A stretch of DNA of 64,000 nt from CAYXSX01 sp964467925 (GTDB taxonomy: Bacteria; Pseudomonadota; Alphaproteobacteria; Micavibrionales; Micavibrionaceae). Positions 9,277 through 17,817 of this stretch are shown here, piece by piece. The stretch lies in the NCBI GenBank assembly GCA_964467925.1, contig CAYXSX010000006.1:1-64000 (forward strand), in the 5' to 3' direction. Within the stretch, counting starts at the first letter, position 1, and the number at the start of each line of letters is the position of its first letter. The translations under genes were made by a program, and so were the position numbers. The notes beneath the pieces were generated by a model that was not told where the DNA came from, ran no database searches, and saw only the letters and a list, made by a program, of their open reading frames with translations.

Positions 9277-9320
9277 AGCCGGTCGCAGACCTTACCCGGC
9301 TTTAGAACCAAAACAAGGAA
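9277..9320 (+). promoter_or_regulatory. preQ1-I riboswitch (translational) upstream of queC
   Basis: A hairpin stem pairs AGCCGG (9277-9282) with CCGGCT (9296-9301). The loop starts TCGCAG, as in the well-studied thermophile preQ1-I aptamer. An A-rich tail, AACCAAAACAAGG, follows. Loop bases CCTT (9290-9293) are complementary to AAGG in the tail (9315-9318), giving the expected H-type pseudoknot. That tail AAGGA is also the queC ribosome binding site, 10-11 bp before the ATG, so ligand binding should mask it and lower translation. The downstream queC-queD-queE-queF genes make preQ1, which fits feedback control. Confidence 0.85.
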
Positions 9321-9329
9321 AGCTTATAA

Positions 9330-10040
9330 ATGAAGACCCTAGTAGTTTGCTCCGGCGGACTGGATTCCATCACATTGGCATATAAAGTGGCACAGGAGCG
9401 CGAGCTTCTTGGCCTTGTGTCATTCGATTACGGTCAGCGCCATAAAAAGGAATTGCAATTCGCCGCCAAGACTGCAACGCATTTCGGCGTGTTTCATGAG
9501 ATCATCGATATATCCGGCATCGGCGCGAAACTGACAGGCTCGGCCTTGACCGACGACGTTACGGTGCCGGACGGCCATTATGCCGAAGAAACCATGCGCA
9601 TCACGATTGTTCCCAACCGCAACGCCATTATGCTGACGATTGCTTATGGTCTGGGTGCGTCAAAAGGGGCGCAAGCGATCGCAACGGCGGTTCATGGCGG
9701 GGATCATTTTATTTATCCCGATTGCCGCCCGCCGTTTATAAAGGCGTTTGATCAGATGCAGAAATATGCCTTGGCGGGCTATGCGGATATCGAACTCTAT
9801 ACGCCGTTCCTGCAAAAATCCAAGGCCGATATAGCGGCGGAGGGTGCGAGGCTTGGCGTTCCGTTTGTCGATACATGGTCATGTTACAAGGGCGGTGATA
9901 TCCATTGCGGGCGTTGCGGTACATGTGTGGAGCGTCAGGAGGCGTTTTACGATGCAGGCGTGGAAGACCCGACCGTTTACGAAGATACGGCTTTTTGGCA
10001 AAAAGCCGTGGCAGATCATAAGGCGCGTCAGAATGTTTAG
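9330..10040 (+). CDS. queC: 7-cyano-7-deazaguanine synthase
   Basis: Converts 7-carboxy-7-deazaguanine to preQ0 using ammonia and ATP, in queuosine tRNA modification. The 236-residue protein starts with the PP-loop ATP-binding motif SGGLDS (residues 8-13). Near the C-terminus are four zinc-ligand cysteines in the family pattern, Cys185, Cys193, Cys196 and Cys199 (CYKGGDIHCGRCGTC). SFDYGQRHKKEL and VPNRNAIMLTIA are also typical. It is the first gene after the preQ1 riboswitch and its end overlaps queD by 8 bp, so the two are co-transcribed and probably translationally coupled. Confidence 0.97.
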   Translation: MKTLVVCSGGLDSITLAYKVAQERELLGLVSFDYGQRHKKELQFAAKTATHFGVFHEIIDISGIGAKLTGSALTDDVTVPDGHYAEETMRITIVPNRNAIMLTIAYGLGASKGAQAIATAVHGGDHFIYPDCRPPFIKAFDQMQKYALAGYADIELYTPFLQKSKADIAAEGARLGVPFVDTWSCYKGGDIHCGRCGTCVERQEAFYDAGVEDPTVYEDTAFWQKAVADHKARQNV

Positions 10041-10389
10041 AATTACCAAGGAATATCACTTCTCAGCCTCGCATCAGCTTCACGGCCTTGCAGACGATCA
10101 CCCTTGCGCGCGTTTGCACGGGCATAATTATATTGTGCGCGTGGAATTGTCCTCTGCCGAGCTCAATGAAACAGGATTTGTGCGTGATTACCGCGAGCTT
10201 GATGATCTTAAAATCTATATTGATGAAAAAATTGACCACCGTCATTTGAATGAGGTGCTTGGCGATGATGACACGACAGCGGAAAAGCTGGCGAAGCATT
10301 TCTATGATTGGTGCAAATCGCGCTGGCCGGAAGTTAGTGCTGTCAGCGTTTCCGAAACGCCCAAGACATGGGCGGAGTATAGGCCGTGA
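10033..10389 (+). CDS. queD: 6-carboxy-5,6,7,8-tetrahydropterin synthase
   Basis: Converts dihydroneopterin triphosphate to 6-carboxytetrahydropterin, the first committed step of preQ1 synthesis. The start at 10033 gives the usual length of 118 residues; a longer in-frame reading from 9844 would run through queC and is rejected. Zinc ligands His14, His29 and His31 and catalytic Cys25 are visible in FSASHQL and HPCARLHGHNY. The C-terminal VSVSETPKTWAEY is the conserved substrate-binding end with its Glu. The start overlaps the queC stop by 8 bp. Confidence 0.95.
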   Translation: MFRITKEYHFSASHQLHGLADDHPCARLHGHNYIVRVELSSAELNETGFVRDYRELDDLKIYIDEKIDHRHLNEVLGDDDTTAEKLAKHFYDWCKSRWPEVSAVSVSETPKTWAEYRP

Positions 10390-10409
10390 AAAAACTAACT
10401 ATAACACTG

Positions 10410-10544
10410 TCGTCATCCCGTTGGCATGAGGGCCGAAAGGCCCGAATTTGCACTAACGGGATCCACGTGTCAGCCAGCTTCGCTGGCTGTCTTTATGGAT
10501 TCCGGCTGTTTAAGCTCGCTTACGCTCGCCGCCGGAATGACGGG
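10410..10544. repeat. Composite palindromic repeat, GTCATCC family
   Basis: A 135-bp element between queD and queE. The outer arms are CGTCATCCCG at the left and CGGAATGACGGG at the right. Inside are two smaller hairpins, GGGCC-GAAA-GGCCC and CAGCCAGC-TTC-GCTGGCTG. It interrupts an otherwise tight que operon. Confidence 0.8.
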
Positions 10545-10555
10545 TAGGGGGAACC

Positions 10556-11263
10556 ATGACCGACCTTATCCGCATCAGCGAAATTTTCGGCCCGACCATT
10601 CAGGGGGAGGGGGCCCTGATCGGCAAACCTACCGTGTTTGTCCGCACGGGTGGCTGTGATTATCGCTGTAGCTGGTGTGATACGCTTCACGCCGTTGACA
10701 GCGAATACCGCCACGAATGGAAACCTATGAGCGCCGAAGAGGTTATGACGCGTGTAGAAGAGTTATCTGGTGGAACGCCGCTTACAGTCTCTCTCTCCGG
10801 CGGTAATCCGGCAATCCAGCCTTTGGGCGATCTGATCGCGCTTGGCCACGAGAAAGGGTATAAATTTGCTCTGGAAACGCAAGGGTCGGTGGCGCAAGAT
10901 TGGTTCAATGATCTTGATGTGCTCACTTTGAGCCCTAAACCACCCTCCAGTGACATGAAAACGGATTGGAGCAAGTTCGATGAATGTCTTAAGAGCGCCG
11001 GAAAAAACACTGAAATAGCATTGAAAATTGTTATTTTTAATCAAGCCGATTATGATTATGCGCGTCATGCGGCTTCCCGTTACCCCGATCTCGCTCTATA
11101 TCTGCAGCCGGGCAATCATAAGGTTGAAGGATCGCCGGATATGGGCGCTCTTCATGAGCGTCTTGAATGGCTCGCGGAGCGAGTTGGCAAAGATAAATGG
11201 TTTAATGTGAGCGTGTTGCCGCAGCTACATGTGATGATCTGGGGTAATAAAAGAGGCGTTTGA
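10556..11263 (+). CDS. queE: 7-carboxy-7-deazaguanine synthase (radical SAM)
   Basis: Rearranges 6-carboxytetrahydropterin to 7-carboxy-7-deazaguanine with SAM and a 4Fe-4S cluster. The 235-residue length is typical. Cys34, Cys38 and Cys41 form the CxxxCxxC radical SAM motif (GGCDYRCSWCD). FGPTIQGEG at residues 11-19 is the characteristic N-terminal signature, and SLSGGNPAIQ corresponds to the SAM-binding GGxP-like strand, with Asn in place of the commoner Glu. It follows queD after a palindromic repeat, on the same strand, and queF follows. Confidence 0.95.
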   Translation: MTDLIRISEIFGPTIQGEGALIGKPTVFVRTGGCDYRCSWCDTLHAVDSEYRHEWKPMSAEEVMTRVEELSGGTPLTVSLSGGNPAIQPLGDLIALGHEKGYKFALETQGSVAQDWFNDLDVLTLSPKPPSSDMKTDWSKFDECLKSAGKNTEIALKIVIFNQADYDYARHAASRYPDLALYLQPGNHKVEGSPDMGALHERLEWLAERVGKDKWFNVSVLPQLHVMIWGNKRGV

Positions 11264-11275
11264 AGTTGGTAAAAT

Positions 11276-11380
11276 GTCATCCTGAGTGTAGGCACGAAGT
11301 GCCGAAGTCGAAGGATCTCATGTTAATAGAGGAGATACTTCCACTCCCCCGGATTTAATCCGGGGTCGGTCAGGATGACG
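11276..11380. repeat. Palindromic repeat, GTCATCC family
   Basis: A 105-bp element between queE and queF. The left arm is GTCATCCTGAGTG, the right arm CAGGATGACG, with internal AAGGATCTC and a small CCCCGGATTTAATCCGGGG hairpin. It has the same plan as the copies at 21669, 48535 and 63581. Confidence 0.85.
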
Positions 11381-11400
11381 ATTAGAAAGGGAAATGAATT

Positions 11401-11865
11401 ATGGGTGACGATATATATAAAAACCTGACACAGCTTGGCGGCAAGACGCCGTTACCGGAAAGTCCGGAGAAGGCTGAGCTGGAACGTGTGCCCAATCCGC
11501 AAAAGGACGTCGATTATAACGTACGTTTTGTTTGCCCTGAATTTACTTCCCTTTGTCCCATTACCGGCGCGTCGGATTTTGCCCATATTGTGATTGATTA
11601 TGTGCCGGGTGATTGGCTGGTAGAAAGCAAATCCCTGAAACTTTATCTGGGATCATTCCGCAATCACGGCGCTTTCCACGAAGATTGCACAATCTCGATT
11701 GCGCGTCGTATAGCAGAGTTTACCAAAGCCAAATGGTTGCGAATTGGCGGGTACTGGTATCCGCGCGGCGGTATTCCGATTGATGTTTTCTATCAAACGG
11801 GCGAGCAGCCGGAAAATGTCTGGATCCCCGAACAAGATGTTGCGTCTTATCGCGGGCGCGGATAG
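11401..11865 (+). CDS. queF: NADPH-dependent 7-cyano-7-deazaguanine reductase
   Basis: Reduces the nitrile of preQ0 to the aminomethyl group of preQ1, a four-electron NADPH-dependent step. The 154-residue form is the short single-domain (YkvM-type) QueF of the tunnelling-fold superfamily. The nucleophilic Cys52 lies in FTSLCPITG, followed by the conserved Asp in GASDFAH. The QueF motif ESKSLKLYLGSFRNHGAFHE is complete. It ends the que cluster and, with queC, queD and queE, completes synthesis of preQ1, the ligand of the riboswitch at the head of the operon. Confidence 0.96.
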   Translation: MGDDIYKNLTQLGGKTPLPESPEKAELERVPNPQKDVDYNVRFVCPEFTSLCPITGASDFAHIVIDYVPGDWLVESKSLKLYLGSFRNHGAFHEDCTISIARRIAEFTKAKWLRIGGYWYPRGGIPIDVFYQTGEQPENVWIPEQDVASYRGRG

Positions 11866-11874
11866 ATTGCTGCG

Positions 11875-12336
11875 ATGAAACACGCCGCCAAAATCAAGCA
11901 CACGCAAAAATGGCTGAATTCCGCGATTATTCTCTCGGAAGCCAGTCATATATTCTGCTGTGTTTTACCCACGGTTTTCAGCATTATGAGCTTATTGGCG
12001 GGGTTTGGCATGATCGGCGCGATGCCATATTGGCTGCAATCTGTGCATGATACGATGCATCATTGGGAATTGCCGATGATCGGTATGGCGGGGACGGTCA
12101 TTGCTCTGGGCTGGATATTAAACTGGGTGACTTTGAAGCTGGACGCACATTCCGAGCATTGCCATCACGGCGGCTGTACGCCCAAGAAAAAGAAAAGTGC
12201 GAACCTTATTCTCAAGGCGGCGACTGTCTTGTTCATGGTAAACCTTGTGATTTATTTTGGCTTTCACCGTAACCCGCATGTTCATGAAATGCTCGATGAG
12301 GCTCCTGTTGAACTAGAGCATCATCACGATCATTAA
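11875..12336 (+). CDS. MerC-like small membrane protein with His-rich tail
   Basis: A 153-residue inner-membrane protein with about four hydrophobic segments (about 18-45, 52-62, 70-90 and 112-128). The first segment carries a CCVLP motif resembling the metal-binding Cys pair and Pro of MerC mercury transporters. A Cys/His-rich loop (HSEHCHHGGC, near 95-105) and a terminal EHHHDH suggest binding of a soft or transition metal. The family resemblance is moderate, and there are no mer genes nearby, so a specific mercury role is not implied. It starts 9 bp after queF and its stop overlaps that of the convergent hisI by 4 bp. Confidence 0.6.
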   Translation: MKHAAKIKHTQKWLNSAIILSEASHIFCCVLPTVFSIMSLLAGFGMIGAMPYWLQSVHDTMHHWELPMIGMAGTVIALGWILNWVTLKLDAHSEHCHHGGCTPKKKKSANLILKAATVLFMVNLVIYFGFHRNPHVHEMLDEAPVELEHHHDH

Positions 12337-12704
12337 TCTTCAATAAACTCAAGGCTGCCGTCTTTGTCGATGCGGCGGTAAAAGCAGGTGTCCCGGCCTG
12401 TGTGGCATGCCCCTTGTTTGCCGCGCAACTCTACGATAGCCAGTAAACAATCTTGATCGCAATCTGTGCGTAATTCCACCAGGCTTTGAATTTGGCCGCT
12501 TGTCGCGCCTTTATGCCAAAGCTCATTACGGCTGCGTGACCAGTAAACCATTTCCTCAAGCTCTAAGGTTTTGGCAAGGGATTCCTCATTCATATATGCA
12601 ACCATAAGTGTCTGACCCGATTTTGCATCTTTTGTGACGCATGTAATTAGGCCATTATCATCGAATTTTGGTTTAAACTCAGTTGTTTCTTCTAAAGTCT
12701 TCAT
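12333..12704 (-). CDS. hisI: Phosphoribosyl-AMP cyclohydrolase
   Basis: Opens the adenine ring of phosphoribosyl-AMP, the third step of histidine synthesis. I take the start MKTLEE at 12704, which has a GAGAAAAG stretch before it; an alternative ATG lies 18 bp upstream. Zinc and magnesium ligands are visible in TDCDQDCLLAIVE and in ACHTGRDTCFYR, with the conserved WSRSRNELWHKG before them. The monofunctional length (about 123 residues) fits enzymes lacking the HisE domain. The start lies inside the end of gshB, so the two genes form a translationally coupled pair although their pathways are unrelated. Confidence 0.95.
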   Translation of the reverse strand: MKTLEETTEFKPKFDDNGLITCVTKDAKSGQTLMVAYMNEESLAKTLELEEMVYWSRSRNELWHKGATSGQIQSLVELRTDCDQDCLLAIVELRGKQGACHTGRDTCFYRRIDKDGSLEFIED

Positions 12705-13629
12705 ATCTTTTCTCAAATGCATCCCAGATGGCTTCTTCGCATTTCATACCGTCAAATTCGTAAATTTGCTGAAGGCCCGTCGGGGATTTAGGGTTAATTT
12801 CCGTGACTTTGCCGCCGATCACATCCAGTCCGACAAAAACGAGGCCGCGCCTTATAAGCTCAGGCTTAAGGATAGTGCAGATTTCACGTTCGCGGTCTGT
12901 GATCTCGGCTTTGGCAGCCTTACCGCCCTGCGCCAGATTAGCGCGAGAGTTTTCATCTTTGGGAATGCGGTTAAGCGCCGCGATCGGCTCGCCTTCCACA
13001 ACGATAATGCGTTTGTCGCCTTGCGATACGGCGGGTAGGAACTCCTGAATGACAAACGGCTCGCTATGCTGAGCACTCATGTCTTCATAAACGCGCATCA
13101 GATCATCAGAGGTTTTGATGCGGTGAATATCATTACCGCCGAAACCGTTGAGCGGCTTGATAATGATATCGCCTTCATCCTCAAAAAACTCACGAATTTG
13201 TTCCAGATCGCGGGTGATTAATGTTTTGGGGGCAAGGTCGGGATAATGCGTAATCAGCATCTTTTCCGGGCTTTCCCGTACGCCTTTAGGGTCGTTCAAA
13301 ATGAGCACCTTTTGCGACACGTGATCGAGCAAATGCGCCGCGGCGTTATAAGAAAGAGGATCGTTAAAATCGTTACGCATCAGTATCATATCAAATGATA
13401 ATAATGTTTCACGTGAAACGTCGCCAAGCTTATAATGCGACCCTTCGTTGCGGCTGAATTGCACCGGAGATACAGTAGCGCTCAGAATTCCTCCTTTTAA
13501 AGCAAGGCTTTGCGCGTTGTAATAGAATAGATCATAGCCGCGCTTTTGCGCCTCCAGCGCTATAACAAAGGTGCTATCCTTTTTGTAATTCAGCCCGGCG
13601 GGCGGGTCCATCTGAAGGGCGATGCGCAT
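12679..13629 (-). CDS. gshB: Glutathione synthetase
   Basis: Joins gamma-glutamylcysteine and glycine using ATP to make glutathione. The 316-residue length is standard. The N-terminal domain begins MRIALQMDPP and contains ILMRNDF. The ATP-grasp domain has IIIKPLNGFGGNDI (nucleotide-binding loop), then RIIVVEGEPIAALNR, and ends with the conserved INPKSPTGLQQI that contains the metal-binding Asn. A 16-bp parS-like site lies inside the coding sequence (13405-13420), encoding DVSRET. hisI overlaps its 3' end. Confidence 0.95.
   Translation of the reverse strand: MRIALQMDPPAGLNYKKDSTFVIALEAQKRGYDLFYYNAQSLALKGGILSATVSPVQFSRNEGSHYKLGDVSRETLLSFDMILMRNDFNDPLSYNAAAHLLDHVSQKVLILNDPKGVRESPEKMLITHYPDLAPKTLITRDLEQIREFFEDEGDIIIKPLNGFGGNDIHRIKTSDDLMRVYEDMSAQHSEPFVIQEFLPAVSQGDKRIIVVEGEPIAALNRIPKDENSRANLAQGGKAAKAEITDREREICTILKPELIRRGLVFVGLDVIGGKVTEINPKSPTGLQQIYEFDGMKCEEAIWDAFEKRYEDFRRNN
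13405..13420. promoter_or_regulatory. parS-like ParB binding site inside gshB
   Basis: TGTTTCACGTGAAACG matches the widely conserved 16-bp palindrome TGTTTCACGTGAAACA at 15 of 16 positions. ParB-CTP clamps load at such sites to organise and segregate the chromosome origin. Natural parS sites often lie within genes near oriC, so the site suggests that the window is origin-proximal. Confidence 0.75.
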
Positions 13630-13738
13630 AAGGGGAAACTCTGGCTCTATCTATTGATTTCTCTAATGTTTTACTATATTACGCTCTAAGATATATCTTT
13701 GGACATATCAAAGACAACCATTCAATGAACTGAAATAT

Positions 13739-15109
13739 ATGAAATTTAAAGATTTAGGCTTAAGTGAGGAATTACTTCGAGCCATTGAAGATTGCGGCTA
13801 TACCACGCCGACACCGATACAAGAACAAGCCATACCCCATATTTTGATGACCCGCGACCTTGTGGGGCTTGCCCAGACAGGCACCGGTAAAACGGCGAGC
13901 TTTACCCTGCCCATGATTGAAATCCTGGCGGGCGGTCGTGCCAAGGCGCGCATGCCGCGTTCGCTCATTCTTGCGCCCACGCGCGAGCTGGCGGCGCAGG
14001 TTTCGCAGAACTTTGATACCTACGGCAAATATCACAAACTCTCTATGGCTCTGCTGACCGGCGGAACATCGATGGACGAGCAGGTGAAAAAGCTTGAACG
14101 GGGCGTGGACGTGCTTATCGCCACGCCGGGGCGTTTGCTCGATCTTTTTGAGCGCGGTCGCATTTTGTTGAACGATATTAAAATCCTAGTGATCGACGAA
14201 GCCGACCGTATGCTGGACATGGGCTTTATTCCCGATATCGAGAAGATTGTTTCTCGTTTGCCGTTCACGCGCCAGACTTTGCTGTTTTCCGCGACCATGC
14301 CGTCGGAGATTAAAAAGCTGACGGCCAAATTCCTGACCAATCCGCGCGAAGTTTCTGTCGCACCCCCCGCATCGCCCGCCAAAACGGTGGAGCAGTTTAT
14401 CGTTTGGGCGGATAAGCGAAAGAAACGTGAGATACTGGATCAGATTATCCAGAACGAAGATGTGAAAAATGCCTTCATTTTCTGTAACCGCAAGCGTGAC
14501 ATCGGCGAGCTGACGCGTTTCCTTCAGGGCCGGAATTACGCCGCCAAGGAAATGCACGGCGACATGGCGCAAAGTGCACGCACCAAAACACTGGAAGAAT
14601 TTAAGGCAGGCGAGGTTGCCCTGCTGGTTTGTTCCGACGTGGCGGCGCGCGGCATTGACGTGCAAGGGCTTTCTCATGTGCTGAATTATGATGTGCCGAT
14701 GAGCGCAGATGATTACGTGCACCGTATTGGCCGTACAGGCCGCGCCGGGCAAAAGGGCCGGGCATGGATGCTGGCGACAAAGGACGAGACAAAATATGTC
14801 GATGCGATCGAAAAGCTGATCGAAAAGAAAATCACCGTTAAAAAAGTGGGGAATCTTTCGGCCAGCCGTCCGGAGGAAGAGGATGGCGCGGAGCGGGAAG
14901 ACAGATCGTCCGCCCGCCGCGGCAGCATCCCGAAAGACCGAAATGACAAGCCGCGGGATAATTCGCCGCGTGAAAGAGATTCCGGAAAGCTCGCAGAAAC
15001 AGAGAGAAAAGAAGATCGTAGAGCGCAAAAATCATCCGCTACCCATAGTCAGGAACGTGACTCAGCCGGGTTTGGGGACGATGTTCCCGCTTTCTTTGCG
15101 AAGAAGTAA
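13739..15109 (+). CDS. DEAD-box ATP-dependent RNA helicase, RhlE-like
   Basis: Unwinds RNA duplexes with ATP, usually in ribosome assembly or mRNA decay. All helicase motifs are seen in order: Q motif TPTPIQEQAIP (about 20-30), Walker A AQTGTGKT (about 44-51), PTRELAAQV, TPGRLLD, DEADRMLDMGF, SAT, then in the second RecA domain FCNRKRD, ARGIDVQG and HRIGRTGRAG. From about residue 385 to 456 is a highly charged, low-complexity tail rich in Arg, Glu, Asp and Ser, presumably for RNA contact. The tail and core match the RhlE branch, but DbpA, SrmB or DeaD subgroups are not excluded. It is monocistronic here. Confidence 0.9.
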   Translation: MKFKDLGLSEELLRAIEDCGYTTPTPIQEQAIPHILMTRDLVGLAQTGTGKTASFTLPMIEILAGGRAKARMPRSLILAPTRELAAQVSQNFDTYGKYHKLSMALLTGGTSMDEQVKKLERGVDVLIATPGRLLDLFERGRILLNDIKILVIDEADRMLDMGFIPDIEKIVSRLPFTRQTLLFSATMPSEIKKLTAKFLTNPREVSVAPPASPAKTVEQFIVWADKRKKREILDQIIQNEDVKNAFIFCNRKRDIGELTRFLQGRNYAAKEMHGDMAQSARTKTLEEFKAGEVALLVCSDVAARGIDVQGLSHVLNYDVPMSADDYVHRIGRTGRAGQKGRAWMLATKDETKYVDAIEKLIEKKITVKKVGNLSASRPEEEDGAEREDRSSARRGSIPKDRNDKPRDNSPRERDSGKLAETERKEDRRAQKSSATHSQERDSAGFGDDVPAFFAKK

Positions 15110-15226
15110 AAAACCTCAATAAAAGCTGTTATTTGTCGTGATTGAAACGGGCGCGGGCGATAGACAAAGCCCGTTATCTGTCCTATGCTCGGCTCTTTCC
15201 AAACTGAAAGAGTAACCGGAATATTC

Positions 15227-17776
15227 ATGGCCCGTAACCCGTTCAATAGACAGAGGAAAAGCCCCTTTGCGCCTTCCGGGATTATCGCGCCGCTTTCCTT
15301 CTGCGCCGCCTGTTGTTTTCCGCTTCCGGTCGGAGCGCAGCTATTAACAGGAAACTGGGATATTCCCACCCCTGTCCAGCAAGAGGCGTTACTGGTCGCC
15401 GAGCAAAATCGTGCGCAGGAGGAATTGGCAAGAGCCGTCAGGGAGGAAAATTTGGTGCCGGAGCACAAGCCCGAACAAACTTTGCGCGAGGAGAATTTTT
15501 CGCAAGAAGGCCAGCGCGCCCGAAATTTCGAAGAGATTATCGCCCAGCCCGTTTCCCTGACTTCCCCCGAACAAAAACCCGCCCCGATTAAACTCAAACC
15601 GCCGCCGATGGAACGCAAAGGTGCTGCCCGTAAGGAAGAAGATGCCGACGAACTGGCGCAAGAGCCCGTGGATTTACAGGCCGATGAGCTTTCTTATGAC
15701 GAGGAAGGGCAGGTCGTTGTCGCGCGGGGTAATGTCGTTCTGAAACAGGCCGGGCGTATATTGAAAGCGGAAGAAATTCGTTACCGCCTGGCTGAAGATA
15801 GAGTGGTGGCGACGGGGAATGTTTCCCTGACCGATGTGAACGGAGATGTACATCTGGCCGAACAGGTGGAGTTTCAGGATCAGCTTAAAAACGGATTTGT
15901 TAACGGTTTGCGGTCTTTCCTTTTGGACGGTTCGCGTTTTTCGGCAGAAAAGGGCGAGCGATACAACGCCACTAAAACCATCATGCGCGATGCGCGTTAT
16001 ACCCCGTGTCAGGCATGCAGCGCGGCGGATCTGGACGAAGAGCCGTTATGGCAGATCCGCGCGGCCAAAGTCACCCATAACGAGCTTGAACACCGCATTT
16101 CCTATAACCACGCGCGGTTTGAGGTTTACGGTGTTCCGGTAGCTTATACGCCGTATTTTTCGCATCCCGACGGAACGATCGACCGCAAGAGCGGGTTTTT
16201 GGCGCCTTCTTTCGGTTATAAAAGCGATCTTGGTGCGTTCATGGAAAATGAATTTTACTGGGCCATCGCGCCGGACATGGATGCGACCATGGGCTTGACC
16301 TATTTCACAGATGTCGATCCGCTGGCCACGGCGGAGTGGCGCCAGAGATGGGATAATGCGGAAGTTAAATTGAGCGGGGGGCTAACCAATTCCGACCGCA
16401 ATGATGGCGATGACCGTGATGATGAAGATTTACGCGGTCATTTGCTGGGTGAAGGTTTATGGGATATCAACAATAAATGGCGCGCCGGGTTTAATCTCGA
16501 ACATGCTTCGGATGACCGATATATGCGCGAATATGATTTCAGCAGCGAAGACGTGCTGGAAAACGAAGTTTACGCCGAGCGTTTTTCAGGGCGTAATTAT
16601 GCAGTTGGTCGCTTGCTATCCTTTCAGGACATCCGGACGAGCGACGCGCAGCAGGATCAGCCGGACGTATTGCCCGAATTTATCGCGAGCTTTATGGGCG
16701 AACCCGGGGATATGCCGGCAATTGGTGGAAACTGGACGCTTGATACGTCTTTCCTCGGTTTACAGCGGGCTGGGGACGAGCAGGATGTAAACCGGTTCAG
16801 CGCCATGGCGGGATGGCACAGACGCCTGATTTCCGATTATGGGCTGGTGACGAATATCGATACGACCTTGCGCGGGGATTTTTATAATGCGCGCGACCGC
16901 GATGTTGCCGGGTTCGGGTCAGGCCGCAGCAGGGATACAACCGAGGGGCGTTTCTTCCCGCAGGCTAATGTTCAGGCGAGCTACCCCATGGTTAAGGCTT
17001 CGGAGACATACCAGACAACAATCGAGCCGATTGTTTCTTTAACCGCCGCGCCAAACATCGATGTAAACGACAATATTCCGAATGAGGACAGTCAGGACGT
17101 GCAGGTTGATGCCAGCAATATTTTCGAGCCCAACCGTTTCCCGGGCCTGGACCGCGTAGAGGATAAATCACGTGTTACATACGGTATGAAAACGGGTGCA
17201 TACGGGTATGACGGTTCTCACCTCGATCTGTTTTTAGGACAAAGCTATAGGCTGGATGATGACGATAATCCGTTCCCTGAAGGGTCGGGCCTGTCGCGGC
17301 AGAATTCGGATTTTGTGGGTCAGGTATCCTCTACATATAAAGACATCTATAATCTGGATTACCGCTTCCAGTTAGACAGCAGCAGTCTTGCCTCCCAACG
17401 GCATGAAATCGATGTAAGCGCGGATTGGAAGAAATTTTATATCGGTTCACGCTATTTGTTTGCCAAAGCGCTTGGCGGCACGGCGATTGATGAAAGCCGG
17501 GAACAGGCAAGCGCAGGAATCGGGTACTATTTCACGCCGGAATGGCGCGGTCGACTGGGCGCGGTGGAAGATTTAGGGGAAGACGCAGGATTGCGCGAGG
17601 CCTATGCGGGGCTGGACTATTTCGGGCAATGTATGTCGTGGAGCGTCACGGCGGAACGTAATCTGACAGATGAATCTTCCGGCGAAAGTTCGACCGAGGT
17701 GATCTTCCGTATCGGACTTAAGAATTTGGGCGAATTCGAAACTTCTGACTTGCGCCGTTCTTCCACATGCGACTAA
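15227..17776 (+). CDS. lptD: LPS assembly outer-membrane protein LptD
   Basis: Forms, with the LptE lipoprotein, the barrel that inserts LPS into the outer leaflet. The start MARNPF at 15227 is chosen over an ATG 42 bp upstream because a signal-peptide-like hydrophobic stretch ending in PVGAQ follows it. A Pro/Glu-rich linker leads to an OstA/LptA-like beta-jellyroll domain (DLQADELSYDEEGQVVVARGN onwards), then a 26-strand-type barrel region with VYGVPVAYTPYFSHPDGT and KSGFLAPSFGYKS, both typical of LptD. CQACSA in the middle and the final Cys-containing SSTCD may form disulfides. The length of about 849 residues fits. No surA or pdxA follows, unlike many proteobacteria. Confidence 0.93.
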   Translation: MARNPFNRQRKSPFAPSGIIAPLSFCAACCFPLPVGAQLLTGNWDIPTPVQQEALLVAEQNRAQEELARAVREENLVPEHKPEQTLREENFSQEGQRARNFEEIIAQPVSLTSPEQKPAPIKLKPPPMERKGAARKEEDADELAQEPVDLQADELSYDEEGQVVVARGNVVLKQAGRILKAEEIRYRLAEDRVVATGNVSLTDVNGDVHLAEQVEFQDQLKNGFVNGLRSFLLDGSRFSAEKGERYNATKTIMRDARYTPCQACSAADLDEEPLWQIRAAKVTHNELEHRISYNHARFEVYGVPVAYTPYFSHPDGTIDRKSGFLAPSFGYKSDLGAFMENEFYWAIAPDMDATMGLTYFTDVDPLATAEWRQRWDNAEVKLSGGLTNSDRNDGDDRDDEDLRGHLLGEGLWDINNKWRAGFNLEHASDDRYMREYDFSSEDVLENEVYAERFSGRNYAVGRLLSFQDIRTSDAQQDQPDVLPEFIASFMGEPGDMPAIGGNWTLDTSFLGLQRAGDEQDVNRFSAMAGWHRRLISDYGLVTNIDTTLRGDFYNARDRDVAGFGSGRSRDTTEGRFFPQANVQASYPMVKASETYQTTIEPIVSLTAAPNIDVNDNIPNEDSQDVQVDASNIFEPNRFPGLDRVEDKSRVTYGMKTGAYGYDGSHLDLFLGQSYRLDDDDNPFPEGSGLSRQNSDFVGQVSSTYKDIYNLDYRFQLDSSSLASQRHEIDVSADWKKFYIGSRYLFAKALGGTAIDESREQASAGIGYYFTPEWRGRLGAVEDLGEDAGLREAYAGLDYFGQCMSWSVTAERNLTDESSGESSTEVIFRIGLKNLGEFETSDLRRSSTCD

Positions 17777-17817
17777 GCTGTTTAATCTGCTCATAGTAAT
17801 GCAAAAGGCTATATTAC

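Noticed and set aside
11875..12336. Part of a mercury-resistance operon
   Set aside because: Only the MerC-like fold is suggested; merR, merA, merT and merP are absent and the neighbours are queF and hisI.
14186..15028. 280-aa reverse-strand open frame under the DEAD-box helicase
   Set aside because: It is antisense to an intact helicase and its residue make-up (many Cys, His, Arg) is typical of a frame shadow.
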